A stretch of DNA of 62,623 nt from Paenibacillus typhae (GTDB taxonomy: Bacteria; Bacillota; Bacilli; Paenibacillales; Paenibacillaceae). The DNA lies in the NCBI RefSeq assembly GCF_900099765.1, contig NZ_FNDX01000033.1, positions 1 through 62,623 of the forward strand. Reading direction: 5' to 3'. Of the stretch, positions 51,268 to 59,813 are shown in pieces (within the stretch, counting starts at the first letter, position 1; every line of letters starts with the position of its first letter). Made by a program: the position numbers and the translations under genes. Under the pieces are notes generated by a model. The model was not told the origin of the DNA. It saw nothing but the letters and a program-made list of their open reading frames with translations, and searched no databases.

Positions 51268-51943
51268 TTCCATCTTCACCGCCGTCTCTGACAGTACGGC
51301 TTTAACCTTTGGCAACGCGGTTCTGACGATCCTGATCTCCCTGGCGCTGGGTGCGCTGATCAGCTTCACTTATATGAAAACAAGCCCGGCCGGCTATTCG
51401 CAAAGCTTCACGCTCACCATGGTACTGCTGCCTGTTATTGTAGCCATCATCATTCTCCTCATCGGCAGCAACGTTGCCAGAGCCTTCAGTCTGGCCGGAG
51501 CGTTCTCGATTATCCGCTTCAGAAGTGCGCCCGGCGATCCTAAGGACATCACCTTTGTCCTGTTCACTATGGCATCGGGCCTAGCCTGCGGCGTCGGCGC
51601 TTATGCTTACGCAGTCCTGTTCACCATTATTCTCTGCATCATCATGGTAATCCTAAACCGCACCGGTTTTGGCGTAAGAAAATCAGCGCAAAAAACGCTG
51701 AAGGTAACCATCCCGGAAAATCTGGGCTATGAAGAAGCTTTTGCCGAAGTATTCAACAAGTTCAATGTCGCTTATGAGCTGAAAAAGATCAGAACCACCG
51801 AGCTCGGCAGCCTCTATGAGCTGGTGTATAACGTTACTCTTAATGAGCACACGAGCCAGAAGGAATTCCTGGATGCCATCCGCACCCGGAACGGCAATCT
51901 GGATCTGTCGCTTACGATGTGCCCTACTACGACAGAATACTAA
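51260..51943 (+). CDS. DUF4956 membrane protein
   Basis: A 227-residue protein. The N-terminal ~140 residues have four or so membrane helices (LTFGNAVLTILISLALGALI; VLLPVIVAIIILLIGSNVAR; FVLFTMASGLACGVGAYAYA; VLFTIILCIIMVIL). Between them is the conserved AFSLAGAFSIIRFRSAPGDP. A soluble C-terminal ferredoxin-like part follows. This wording is that of DUF4956, usually next to a VTC-domain gene. It probably forms the membrane partner of the VTC protein. The start at 51260 lies within the VTC gene end. Confidence 0.9.
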   Translation: MLDSIFTAVSDSTALTFGNAVLTILISLALGALISFTYMKTSPAGYSQSFTLTMVLLPVIVAIIILLIGSNVARAFSLAGAFSIIRFRSAPGDPKDITFVLFTMASGLACGVGAYAYAVLFTIILCIIMVILNRTGFGVRKSAQKTLKVTIPENLGYEEAFAEVFNKFNVAYELKKIRTTELGSLYELVYNVTLNEHTSQKEFLDAIRTRNGNLDLSLTMCPTTTEY

Positions 51944-51970
51944 ACCGGAAACTGAAAGGATGGATCCGAT

Positions 51971-54196
51971 ATGAGTAAATTTATAATGGCAAGCAAAGCG
52001 GGGCTGATTCTGCTGCTCGCAGCCGTCATGTCAGCCTGCAGCACAACCAGCAATGCCTCTACCTCTTCGTCAGCCGGTGCAGCAGCAGTGACTACTGCAG
52101 CTGCTACCAGCGGGGCTGCAGCAAATGTCCAGCTGGCAAGTGTGAAGGCGGCGGACCTCGTCAGCTTTGATGAAGAAGATGTGGCCGCAGCCTGGAGCGC
52201 TGACAGCGCCACAACGATTGCGTTAAGCGGAGACAGTGCCACTGTGACTGGAACCGGCGCGGCTGCTTCCGGTAACACTGTCACAATTTCGGCTGGAGGA
52301 ACTTATGTGCTGAGCGGCACCCTGAGTGACGGGCAGATCATCATCGATGTGCAGGATGACAGCAGCGTGCATCTTGTGCTGAACGGGGCAGAGCTCACGA
52401 ACAGCAGCAGTGCGCCAGTCTACATTAAGGAAGCCGGCAAGGTAATCATGACGCTGGAAGACGGTACGGTGAACACCGTAACCGATGCCGCAAAATATGT
52501 GTACCCGGATGCAGCTACGGATGAGCCGAGTGCAGCGATTTACAGCAAGGCGGATCTGACCATTAACGGAACCGGGACGCTGAAGGTTAACGGCAACTTT
52601 AACGACGGTATTACAAGTAAAGATGATCTGAAAATCGTCTCCGGCACCATTGAAGTACAGGCTGCAGATGACGGCCTGGTCGGTAAAGATCTGGTAGCTG
52701 TGCAGGACGGCAGCATTACCATTACAGCAGAGGGCGACGGCATCAAGTCGACTAATGATGAAGATACCGAGAAGGGCTTCATAGCGATCTCCGGAGGAAC
52801 CTTTGACATCAAGGCAGCAAATGACGGCATTCAAGGTGAAACCTCCCTTGTCATCGACGGAGGTACGTATAACCTGGTCACCGGTGGAGGCAGTGCCAAC
52901 GCTGAAGTGAAGACAGGCGATGAAGGCGGCTTCGGTGGAGGCGGCTTTGGCGGAGGCGGCATGGGCGGCGGAATGCGCGGACAGGCTCCGTCTGGTGACG
53001 GTACGCAGGCTGCGCCGCCGGAAATGCCGGATACTGACGCAGTGGCAGGCGCTACAGCTGAGTCAGCAGAAGGGACTACAGCACCGGCACCAGCAGACAA
53101 CAGTGCTGCGGCATCCACGGATACTGCAGCCACTGCCGAAACAGAATCGGCCAGTATGAAGGGCCTGAAATCAGGCGGTGACCTTACCGTTAACGGAGGC
53201 AGCTTCACGATTGACTCCGCAGATGATGCAGTACACAGCAACAGCAACGTATCAATTACGGATGGCGAATTCGAGATTACAGCAGGCGATGACGGCATTC
53301 ACGCCGACAGCCTGACAGCGATCTCCGGCGGCACCGTGAACATCACCAAGAGCTATGAAGGGATTGAAGGAGGCAATATTACCATCTCCGGCGGTGACAT
53401 TGATGTGGTAGCCTCCGACGACGGCGTCAACGTAGCGGGCGGCAATGATACTAATGGCGGCCAGGATCAGTTCGCAAGCTCCGGCAGCAACCTGCTGACT
53501 ATTACCGGCGGCACACTGACTGTAGATGCTTCTGGTGACGGTCTTGATTCTAACGGCTCAATCACAATGAGCGGCGGTACCGTTACCGTCTACGGCCCGA
53601 CCAATGACGGCAACGGCGCCCTCGATTATGACGGTTCCTTCGAAATCTCCGGCGGATATCTGGTTGTGGCAGGAAGCGCGGGTATGCTTCAGGCACCTGG
53701 CGATGCTTCCAGCCAATACTCCATCGCCATGACCTTTACGGATTCGCAGGAAGCCGGACAGCTGGTAAACCTGAAGGATAAGGACGGCAACACCATTGCC
53801 ACCTTTGCTCCGTCGAAGAGCTACCGCTCGGTTGTAATCAGCTCGCCTGACCTGAAAGAAGGCGGCTCATATACCCTCTCCACCGGCGGCAGCTCGACAG
53901 GCACCACAGTTGACGGAGTGTATACAGACGGTACTTACAGCGGCGGCACAGAAGTTGTAAGCTTCGACCTCTCCAGCAGCGTGACCTGGCTGAATGAATC
54001 CGGTGTTACCGAAGCAACCCAGGGTATGGGCGGCATGGGCGGCGGCCGCGGCCAAGGCGGCTTCGGCGGCGGTACTAGACCTGACCGCGGCACCGCTGGC
54101 GGCACTCCGCCGACCGGAACTCCGCCGACTGGCGCTCCGTCTGCCGGGACCGGCGGGACAACGCAATCCGGAACGGATAGTGAGACTCAGATGTAA
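51971..54196 (+). CDS. Secreted carbohydrate-binding-domain lipoprotein (DUF4353-like, beta-helix repeats)
   Basis: A 741-residue lipoprotein. The signal ends in the lipobox MSAC. The body is a right-handed beta-helix-like array of short repeats (ISGGTFDIKAANDGIQGETS; ITDGEFEITAGDDGIHADSL; ISGGDIDVVASDDGVNVAGG), with the GDDGIHADS wording typical of DUF4353. Two Gly-rich stretches (GGFGGGGFGGGGMGGGMRGQ; GMGGMGGGRGQGGFGGGT) interrupt it and a Thr/Pro/Gly tail ends it. It follows DUF4956 by 27 nt with GAAAGGA upstream. In other Firmicutes such proteins accompany CotH kinases; none is present here. Confidence 0.9.
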   Translation: MSKFIMASKAGLILLLAAVMSACSTTSNASTSSSAGAAAVTTAAATSGAAANVQLASVKAADLVSFDEEDVAAAWSADSATTIALSGDSATVTGTGAAASGNTVTISAGGTYVLSGTLSDGQIIIDVQDDSSVHLVLNGAELTNSSSAPVYIKEAGKVIMTLEDGTVNTVTDAAKYVYPDAATDEPSAAIYSKADLTINGTGTLKVNGNFNDGITSKDDLKIVSGTIEVQAADDGLVGKDLVAVQDGSITITAEGDGIKSTNDEDTEKGFIAISGGTFDIKAANDGIQGETSLVIDGGTYNLVTGGGSANAEVKTGDEGGFGGGGFGGGGMGGGMRGQAPSGDGTQAAPPEMPDTDAVAGATAESAEGTTAPAPADNSAAASTDTAATAETESASMKGLKSGGDLTVNGGSFTIDSADDAVHSNSNVSITDGEFEITAGDDGIHADSLTAISGGTVNITKSYEGIEGGNITISGGDIDVVASDDGVNVAGGNDTNGGQDQFASSGSNLLTITGGTLTVDASGDGLDSNGSITMSGGTVTVYGPTNDGNGALDYDGSFEISGGYLVVAGSAGMLQAPGDASSQYSIAMTFTDSQEAGQLVNLKDKDGNTIATFAPSKSYRSVVISSPDLKEGGSYTLSTGGSSTGTTVDGVYTDGTYSGGTEVVSFDLSSSVTWLNESGVTEATQGMGGMGGGRGQGGFGGGTRPDRGTAGGTPPTGTPPTGAPSAGTGGTTQSGTDSETQM

Positions 54197-54233
54197 GAGC
54201 GGCAATTAAAGCCTGACAATAGATCACTGAACA

Positions 54234-54278
54234 GCAAAACAGCACGTTCCCCCTTAGCGGGGAAACGTGCTGTTTTGC
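54234..54278. terminator. Long bidirectional terminator
   Basis: GCAAAACAGCACGTTCCCC pairs almost perfectly with the arm ending in AACGTGCTGTTTTGC (one unpaired base) around a short loop. It separates the VTC operon from the convergent sigma operon. Confidence 0.93.
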
Positions 54279-54290
54279 CGTGTACTGTTT

Positions 54291-55490
54291 CTACTTGGGT
54301 TCTCGCTCCAGCGCTCTGAGGAACTTTTCCGCTTCGGTGTTCTTTTTCCGTGAATTCGTTAGCAGCCGGATGCCCCCTCCAATCATCAGCAGAGCCACAA
54401 CGACAGTGTTCATATAGGATTGAATCCGGGCAATATAGTAGCCGTAGTTAAAGTCCAGCTCCGGAACAACAATCCGGATGAACAGGTAATACACGCCCAG
54501 GAACAGGAGAGCGCCGCCGATCCAGCCCTGATACCGGGTCCAGCCTTCAATGACCGGCCTGTCATAGAGAGGCTCCCTGCCGTATTTGCTGGCCTGCTGC
54601 ATCCCGTCAAAAAAGCTGTAAAACCAGGCAATCGGAATAAAGAACAGGAACAGCGAAAGATTCAGCAAATCCAGAATATAGATGCTTCCGAGGAAGATGA
54701 GCATCAGCTGGAGGCCTCTTTTTTGCAGCCCCAGATACATATGTCCGGCTCCGGGGAAGGCTGCCAGCAGGGTAGCGATCACCTTGCTTTTTTTGCCGGT
54801 GCTTCTGCCGTGCTCAAGCTGCTCGAAGATCGTCTTGTCCTCCAAGAGCTCGCCGGCCTGCTTGCGGTTCACATGCTGGGCTGCATCGAACATGCAGTAC
54901 AGCCACAATACCGGCAGCAGGAGCAGAAAGACCAGAAACGTCTCCTGCCCGGTAATGCCTGCTACAAATACGAGCATAATGCCAAGGCCGAAGAACCCGA
55001 TCAGGAACGATAACCCGCGCTGCAGCAGGCCTAAATGCAGATGGCCAAGACCCGGAACAAAAGAGAGGAGGATGGTGTAGAACCGCTCGCTCTCCCGGCG
55101 CGGCTCCATATTTTGCTGCGGCGGATATCCATATCCCTCCTGCGGCGGGTATCCATATGCAGGCTGTTCCAGCGGCCCTTCAGGGCTGCCGGGCATTTGA
55201 CCCTGCGGGTGGGGATAATGCTGGTAGTATGGCGGATAATCCGGTTCCCGGATCAGTCTGATTACCATACCGAACATGCTGATGAACCAGAGAACGGCTG
55301 CTGCTAAAAGACACAAGGCGGCAAATCCCTCATTATTTCCCGCAACGAGGGCAAGAAAGGCGACGCCCAGGCTTCCAAAAAAGATAAAACCGTAAATAAA
55401 CCCCTTCAGCCGGCTTCCGTAATAATAGTGCCCAAGGCCAGGAATCATGTTAAGCAGAAAAGCCAGCATCTTGCTGCGCTGCTGCGGCAT
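54291..55490 (-). CDS. Multispanning membrane protein with three PGLGH repeats
   Basis: A 399-residue membrane protein. Three homologous segments each begin with the pattern P-G-x-G-H (NMIPGLGHYYYGSRLKGFIY; SFVPGLGHLHLGLLQRGLSF; AAFPGAGHMYLGLQKRGLQL), each followed by two or three helices. A Pro/Tyr/Gln-rich cytoplasmic linker (YGYPPQEGYGYPPQQ) lies between the first two. The units resemble TM2-like hairpins. Function unknown. It is the third gene after a sigma factor and its anti-sigma factor (22-nt gap), so it is either part of the signal chain or a target. Confidence 0.85.
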   Translation of the reverse strand: MPQQRSKMLAFLLNMIPGLGHYYYGSRLKGFIYGFIFFGSLGVAFLALVAGNNEGFAALCLLAAAVLWFISMFGMVIRLIREPDYPPYYQHYPHPQGQMPGSPEGPLEQPAYGYPPQEGYGYPPQQNMEPRRESERFYTILLSFVPGLGHLHLGLLQRGLSFLIGFFGLGIMLVFVAGITGQETFLVFLLLLPVLWLYCMFDAAQHVNRKQAGELLEDKTIFEQLEHGRSTGKKSKVIATLLAAFPGAGHMYLGLQKRGLQLMLIFLGSIYILDLLNLSLFLFFIPIAWFYSFFDGMQQASKYGREPLYDRPVIEGWTRYQGWIGGALLFLGVYYLFIRIVVPELDFNYGYYIARIQSYMNTVVVALLMIGGGIRLLTNSRKKNTEAEKFLRALEREPK

Positions 55491-55512
55491 TGGCGTTCAG
55501 TCCTTTCATTTC

Positions 55513-55965
55513 TTATGGTTTATGGAGGGCAGGCTTGATGTTTTCGAGCCACCCGGTTGCTTTTTGGACCATTTTCTCGCTGTAAGGTTGCTTAATTCCG
55601 GCGCCGGCATCCAGATTACCCGGAGCGATCCGGTCAAATACCCCGGCGGAGATAAACAGCATCGTTATACAGGCCGCCGCGATGTAATGTACCCATTGGT
55701 TGCCCAGTATCTTGTACAGCCGGCCGCCTGCCTGCCTGGTTGCGGGCTCTGCTGCAGATGGATAAGGCGTAATCCGGCCCATAATTTGTCCGGCAAAGGC
55801 CTCTCCGTCAGGCAGCTCCGGTACCGTGCAATGCTCCAGAGCAGTCATATAGGAGTGAAGCGCTTCAGGATCTTCCAGAAGCAGTCTGTCCATCTGTTCG
55901 CGCTCCGGCCCGGTCATCTCTCCCTGTACGTAACGTATCCAATCCTGCTGGTCAGGTTTATTCAT
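55513..55965 (-). CDS. Probable membrane anti-sigma factor
   Basis: A 150-residue protein with a short cytoplasmic helical domain (MNKPDQQDWIRYVQGEMTGP, EREQMDRLLLEDPEALHSYM) and one membrane helix (VHYIAAACITMLFISAGVF, about 92-110). A short outer tail follows. It lacks the HxxxCxxC zinc motif. Its position, overlapping the sigma gene by 8 nt, and its topology make an anti-sigma role likely. I infer this mainly from context. Confidence 0.8.
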   Translation of the reverse strand: MNKPDQQDWIRYVQGEMTGPEREQMDRLLLEDPEALHSYMTALEHCTVPELPDGEAFAGQIMGRITPYPSAAEPATRQAGGRLYKILGNQWVHYIAAACITMLFISAGVFDRIAPGNLDAGAGIKQPYSEKMVQKATGWLENIKPALHKP

Positions 55966-56530
55966 CCCGCGGCGCCTCCTTCCAGTGTGTTCTGATCCAT
56001 TGCCGTGCCCTGTACAGCCTCGACTCCACCGTTCTTACCGAGATCTGCGACTTCAGGGCAATCTGCTCATAATTTTCTTCTTTTAAGTAGAAATCAACGA
56101 TTATATCACGGTGCTGATGGGGGAGGGACAAAATATTTTGCCGCAAAAGCTCCTTCTCCTCCTTCTTCAGCAGCTGGCGGACAACGTCTGCCTGATGGTC
56201 GGCGGTCTGCAGGATTACATCTTCGCTGTTATTAACCTCCGCCTTCCGGCGCTCCAGCTTGCGTTTGATATCGATTGCTTTATGCAGGGCGATGCGGGTG
56301 ATCCATGTTTTGAATCCTTCTGAACGGTACTGGGGGAGAGACTTATAAATTTGGACAAAAGCTTCCTGGGCAGCATCCTCGGCATCCTGAGCCTGGTGAA
56401 GCACAGAATAGGTAACCTGGTAGATATGCCGCCCGTAACTGTCGATAAGACAGCGGAACTTGGCGTGGTCGCCCTGTAAAATCTGCTTGATCAAACGTTC
56501 CTCATCAATGAGTCCTCTCCCCCTTCCCAC
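55958..56530 (-). CDS. ECF-type sigma factor (SigV/SigX-like)
   Basis: A sigma-70 of ~183-190 residues. Region 2: FRCLIDSYGRHIYQVTYSVL through FKTWITRIALHKAIDIKRKL; region 4: LPHQHRDIIVDFYLKEENYE with VRTVESRLYRARQWIR. The start is uncertain. GTG 56530 has no ribosome-binding site, while GGGGGAGAGG sits a few bases before an in-frame ATT at about 56509 (IDEERLIKQILQ). ATT starts are rare, so the true N-terminus needs data. It is followed by the anti-sigma factor (8-nt overlap) and the PGLGH membrane protein. Confidence 0.9.
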   Translation of the reverse strand: MGRGRGLIDEERLIKQILQGDHAKFRCLIDSYGRHIYQVTYSVLHQAQDAEDAAQEAFVQIYKSLPQYRSEGFKTWITRIALHKAIDIKRKLERRKAEVNNSEDVILQTADHQADVVRQLLKKEEKELLRQNILSLPHQHRDIIVDFYLKEENYEQIALKSQISVRTVESRLYRARQWIRTHWKEAPRDE

Positions 56531-56586
56531 CGTAATAGACGAAGGTCCTTTGCCAAACCCTGCGGGTATGGAATTCTTTTTTACAG

Positions 56587-56615
56587 AAAAATAGACACCC
56601 CTCTTAAGGGATGCC
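56587..56615 (-). terminator. Terminator of the CdsA-like gene
   Basis: On the minus strand ATAGGCATCCC pairs with the arm ending GGGGTGTCTAT, followed by TTTTT. Confidence 0.8.
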
Positions 56616-56629
56616 TATCGCACGGCCAG

Positions 56630-57544
56630 CTACATGAAATCAAAGAAATACCGGATCACATGGAAAAAGATCGGCGAGGTGTACGCCAGGCTGTCGACCC
56701 GGCTCAGATAGCTTTTTTGCAGGGCGGCGAATTTGTCATCATCCCCGATTAGCAGGTCACGCTTCAGTACAGAGACAGTCAGGCTGCCGAAATAGCCGCT
56801 CAGGCTGATCAGCACCCCTGACAGCAGACCGAACAGCGGAGTGAGCGGGGTCAGGTACGGATAGATGAGATAGGATACGGCGGTTGTGGCCACAAATCCG
56901 CAGACAAAGCCTTCCCAGGTCAAATGCGGGTTGGCGGTCGGTACGACCTTATGCTTGCCGAAATAAAGCGACCCCAGATAGTGGGCCACATCGTTCAGCT
57001 GGGTGAGCACCACCAGGAAGAGCACCAGCCCCGCCCCGTATTCCGGAGTGGAGAACTGGAAATAGGCCAGATGGCTGAGCCCGAATACCATCAGCATCAT
57101 CCCCCACTGGGTGGAGCTGACACTGCGCAGAAAGCCGAGCGTCCCCTTGTTCAGCAGCCGGGGGAGCGGCAGCAGCAGGAAGACGTAGACCGGAATAAAG
57201 ACGATGAACATCCCGTACCACTCGATATAGATCCAGTAGAACTGCAGCGGAATCGCCAGATAAGCCCACAGGAACAGCCTGCGGTCAGCCTTGCGCGTAC
57301 GGATCATAGAGAAATATTCTTTAAGCGAGAAGAAGCACAGCACCATCAGCGACAGCAGGGACACCACTGCATTGAACAGTGTGGCCAGGCAGAAAATAAA
57401 CAGCATGCCCCACCAGGTTTTGATGCGGAAGCCGATACCGGTATAATCCTTGTCCTTCTGAAGCCTGCTGACGGCGAGATAGATCAGATGAATGGCCGAA
57501 AGGCCGGCCGTAATAAGGAGTAGCGTGAATAAAGAGCTGTTCAA
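56630..57544 (-). CDS. Phosphatidate cytidylyltransferase family protein (CdsA-like)
   Basis: A 304-residue membrane enzyme with about eight helices. The C-terminal family signature is present in changed form: SVLKRDLLIGDDDKFAALQK then SYLSRVDSLAYTSPIFFH, against the usual S-x-x-K-R-x-x-x-x-K-D ... D-R-x-D-S. The motif keeps the basic pair, the acidic run and R-x-D-S. CdsA makes CDP-diacylglycerol from phosphatidate and CTP. Because canonical cdsA sits near uppS and dxr, this isolated gene is likely a second, divergent paralogue. Confidence 0.85.
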   Translation of the reverse strand: MNSSLFTLLLITAGLSAIHLIYLAVSRLQKDKDYTGIGFRIKTWWGMLFIFCLATLFNAVVSLLSLMVLCFFSLKEYFSMIRTRKADRRLFLWAYLAIPLQFYWIYIEWYGMFIVFIPVYVFLLLPLPRLLNKGTLGFLRSVSSTQWGMMLMVFGLSHLAYFQFSTPEYGAGLVLFLVVLTQLNDVAHYLGSLYFGKHKVVPTANPHLTWEGFVCGFVATTAVSYLIYPYLTPLTPLFGLLSGVLISLSGYFGSLTVSVLKRDLLIGDDDKFAALQKSYLSRVDSLAYTSPIFFHVIRYFFDFM

Positions 57545-57642
57545 GAGCCGATCACCAGCCTGTTTCAGGATAGGATTCCATTAAAGGAATCATATGTTAT
57601 TATGAAGGAAATGTCCGAACATGATAAGGGGAAAATTTGTAA

Positions 57643-58188
57643 ATGGAAGGTAATCAATCGGTCTTTATTTTGCTTACGAATACCGGAACGCTGTTCACCA
57701 GGCTCATTCAGGGCTACACCAGGGCTCCGTATAACCATGCGTCCATCTCATTTACCCGTGACCTGTCGGAGATGTACAGCTTTGGCAGAAAGCATCCCAG
57801 TAATCCCTTAAACGGCGGGTTTGTGAAGGAGGATCTGCATACGGGGACGTTCAGTAAATATCCGAATACGACCTGTGTGATCTATGAGCTGAAGGTTACA
57901 GAGCGGGAAGTGGAGAAAATGAAGCGGGTGCTGCACATTTTCATCCGCAGCCGGCAGAAATACCTGTATAACATTCTGGGCGTGATCGGCATTGCCCTGA
58001 AGGAACCGGTGGAATTCAGCAACTCATACTTCTGCTCACAGTTCGTTGCAGAAATTCTCGACCGTTCCGGCATCAAGCTGTGGAATAAGCTGCCGGCGCT
58101 CGTTACGCCGGATGATTTCCGTCAGAGCACACGGCTGGAACTGATTTATCAGGGCAAGCTCAATCAGTATAGACCAGGGAGTGAATAG
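57643..58188 (+). CDS. Permuted papain-like (YiiX/YebB-NlpC) hydrolase
   Basis: A 181-residue protein of the permuted NlpC/P60-like group. The histidine comes early (GYTRAPYNHASISFTRDL) and the cysteine late (FSNSYFCSQFVAEILDRSG), the reverse of the normal order. No signal peptide is visible. Members include amidase/acyltransferase-like enzymes with unclear substrates. AGGGG lies 12 nt before the ATG. It is followed by the DinB gene one base later. Confidence 0.85.
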   Translation: MEGNQSVFILLTNTGTLFTRLIQGYTRAPYNHASISFTRDLSEMYSFGRKHPSNPLNGGFVKEDLHTGTFSKYPNTTCVIYELKVTEREVEKMKRVLHIFIRSRQKYLYNILGVIGIALKEPVEFSNSYFCSQFVAEILDRSGIKLWNKLPALVTPDDFRQSTRLELIYQGKLNQYRPGSE

Positions 58189-58189
58189 A

Positions 58190-58660
58190 ATGATTCATGC
58201 GAGAGAAGTATTAGCCAACCAGCTGCTGGCAGGTGCCAATGATCCGAGCTGGCATCTGCCGTTCATGCAGGCAGTAGAGGGAGTTACGGAGGAGGAGGCG
58301 TTCTGGAAGCCGGGTGCCGGTCTGAACAGTATTGCCGAGCTGACGCAGCATCTGCTGTATTGGAATAAGACCTGGCAGACCCGTTATGAGGCCGGCCGGG
58401 TGGATGCCGTACCGCCTATAGGCGATAACAATAACAGCTTTATTCTGCCGGAGAATGCTTCGTTTGATGAGCTGAAGAGTGGGCTGCTGGATGTTCTGCT
58501 GCGCTGGCAGACGCTGCTTGCCGAGGATCGCCTGGAAGCGCAGGTCGCCGGATTCCCGGAACCCGCGCTATGGTGGGAGATTATCAGCAATGCTGCTACA
58601 CATAATGCCTATCATATCGGCCAGATGGTCTACGCCCGCAAGCTGCAGCAGCAGGTGTAG
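58190..58660 (+). CDS. DinB-family protein
   Basis: A 156-residue four-helix-bundle protein of the DinB/YfiT superfamily. The metal-site histidines appear at ELTQHLLYWNK and in NAATHNAYHIGQMVYARK. Some members act as thiol-S-transferases using bacillithiol; others have no known role. ATG 58190 has GGGAG 8 nt upstream; the GTG at 58181 is too close to that site. Co-transcribed with the papain-like hydrolase. Confidence 0.9.
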   Translation: MIHAREVLANQLLAGANDPSWHLPFMQAVEGVTEEEAFWKPGAGLNSIAELTQHLLYWNKTWQTRYEAGRVDAVPPIGDNNNSFILPENASFDELKSGLLDVLLRWQTLLAEDRLEAQVAGFPEPALWWEIISNAATHNAYHIGQMVYARKLQQQV

Positions 58661-58701
58661 GCGGGCTGGCGAATAGCCGGTTAGGAGCTGTCGGGGGGGA
58701 T

Positions 58702-58724
58702 AAAAAACCGGCTGTCAGCCGGGT
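58702..58724 (-). terminator. Terminator overlapping the lipid-kinase stop codon
   Basis: On the minus strand CCCGGCTGACAGCCGG is followed by TTTTTT. The TGA stop (58717-58715) lies inside the hairpin. Confidence 0.85.
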
Positions 58725-59614
58725 TCCTCCTTCGGCACAACGACCCGGATATGGCGCGGCAGGACGCTGAGCTGCACCGGCAGCACGGGCCCCTCCTCGC
58801 CGTCAACGTTGGTCCCCATCGGGGCAGCGGATTCTACAGTTACGCTGCGGGCTGTAAAGTATTCTACATCCTTGTGATTCTTCAGGTTGCCCAGCAGCAG
58901 TGAAATGCTGACCGACAGGGTACTCAGAATTGTCAGATCCTTGATGACAAAGCAGTGGATCAGGCCGTCATCAACAGCAGCGCCCGGAGCTAGCCGCTCA
59001 AAGCCCCCGACCGAGTTCGTCAGGGCAGCAATAAACAGCGGCGAATCCCCTTCCCATACCTGACCGTCATGAGTGATGGTCAGGCGGTTGGGCGTGTTCC
59101 CTGTCAGCTCCTTCAGCCCCTCCTTGAAATAAGCCAGGGAGCCCAGCCGCGATTTATCCTCAGAGGTTACCGCCGATACCGATTCGGCAATGGGCCCGGC
59201 GGCGACCACATTGATGAACAGCCGCTCGTTTAGCCGACCGACATCGACTGCGCGGGTACCGGGGGAGGCAAGCGTGCGGATGGCTTCTTCCGGAACCAGG
59301 GAAAGCCCGATTGCCCGGGCAAAGTCATTTACCGTTCCGAGCGGGATGACCCCAAGCTTGGGACAGTCCGGCTCCCCGCTCAACCCGTTAATCACCTCAT
59401 GCAGTGTACCATCCCCGCCGATCGACACCACCATTCCGTAACCCTGCTCACATGCAGCTGTACTGAAAAGGGTAGCATCCCCCTCCCGCTGCGTCTCCAT
59501 CACAGTAACCGCATATCCCTGCTCTTCCAGAATATCCAGGGCCAATTGGACATACCCTGCGCCTTCTTCCTTTCCGGAGGTTGGATTCACAATAATCATA
59601 GCCTGCTCCATCAT
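58715..59614 (-). CDS. Diacylglycerol/lipid kinase (YegS/DgkB/BmrU family)
   Basis: A 299-residue DAGK-catalytic-domain protein. The N-terminal IIVNPTSGKEEG, the glycine-rich VVSIGGDGTLHEVINGL and LGVIPLGTVNDFARAIGL are the nucleotide-binding blocks; the C-terminal half forms the lipid-binding sheet. It phosphorylates diacylglycerol or a related lipid with ATP. Start at ATG 59614 behind GGAAGG; an upstream extension to 59665 lacks a site. Confidence 0.94.
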   Translation of the reverse strand: MMEQAMIIVNPTSGKEEGAGYVQLALDILEEQGYAVTVMETQREGDATLFSTAACEQGYGMVVSIGGDGTLHEVINGLSGEPDCPKLGVIPLGTVNDFARAIGLSLVPEEAIRTLASPGTRAVDVGRLNERLFINVVAAGPIAESVSAVTSEDKSRLGSLAYFKEGLKELTGNTPNRLTITHDGQVWEGDSPLFIAALTNSVGGFERLAPGAAVDDGLIHCFVIKDLTILSTLSVSISLLLGNLKNHKDVEYFTARSVTVESAAPMGTNVDGEEGPVLPVQLSVLPRHIRVVVPKEEPG

Positions 59615-59813
59615 TAATCCCGTCCTTCCACTCCGAATCTTATACTCTATTCCATTCATAACCACGCGGGTTTCGAATTAAACTTCTGACGGGTCCGGCG
59701 TCCGGGCAATCTGGTGAGACTTCATCTTTCTGCCAGTATTTAAGCGGTGATAACAGACTCTATCTCTGGTATACTCTCGGCAAAATGGTAGTGAGAGAGG
59801 GTCTGGAAGTAAC

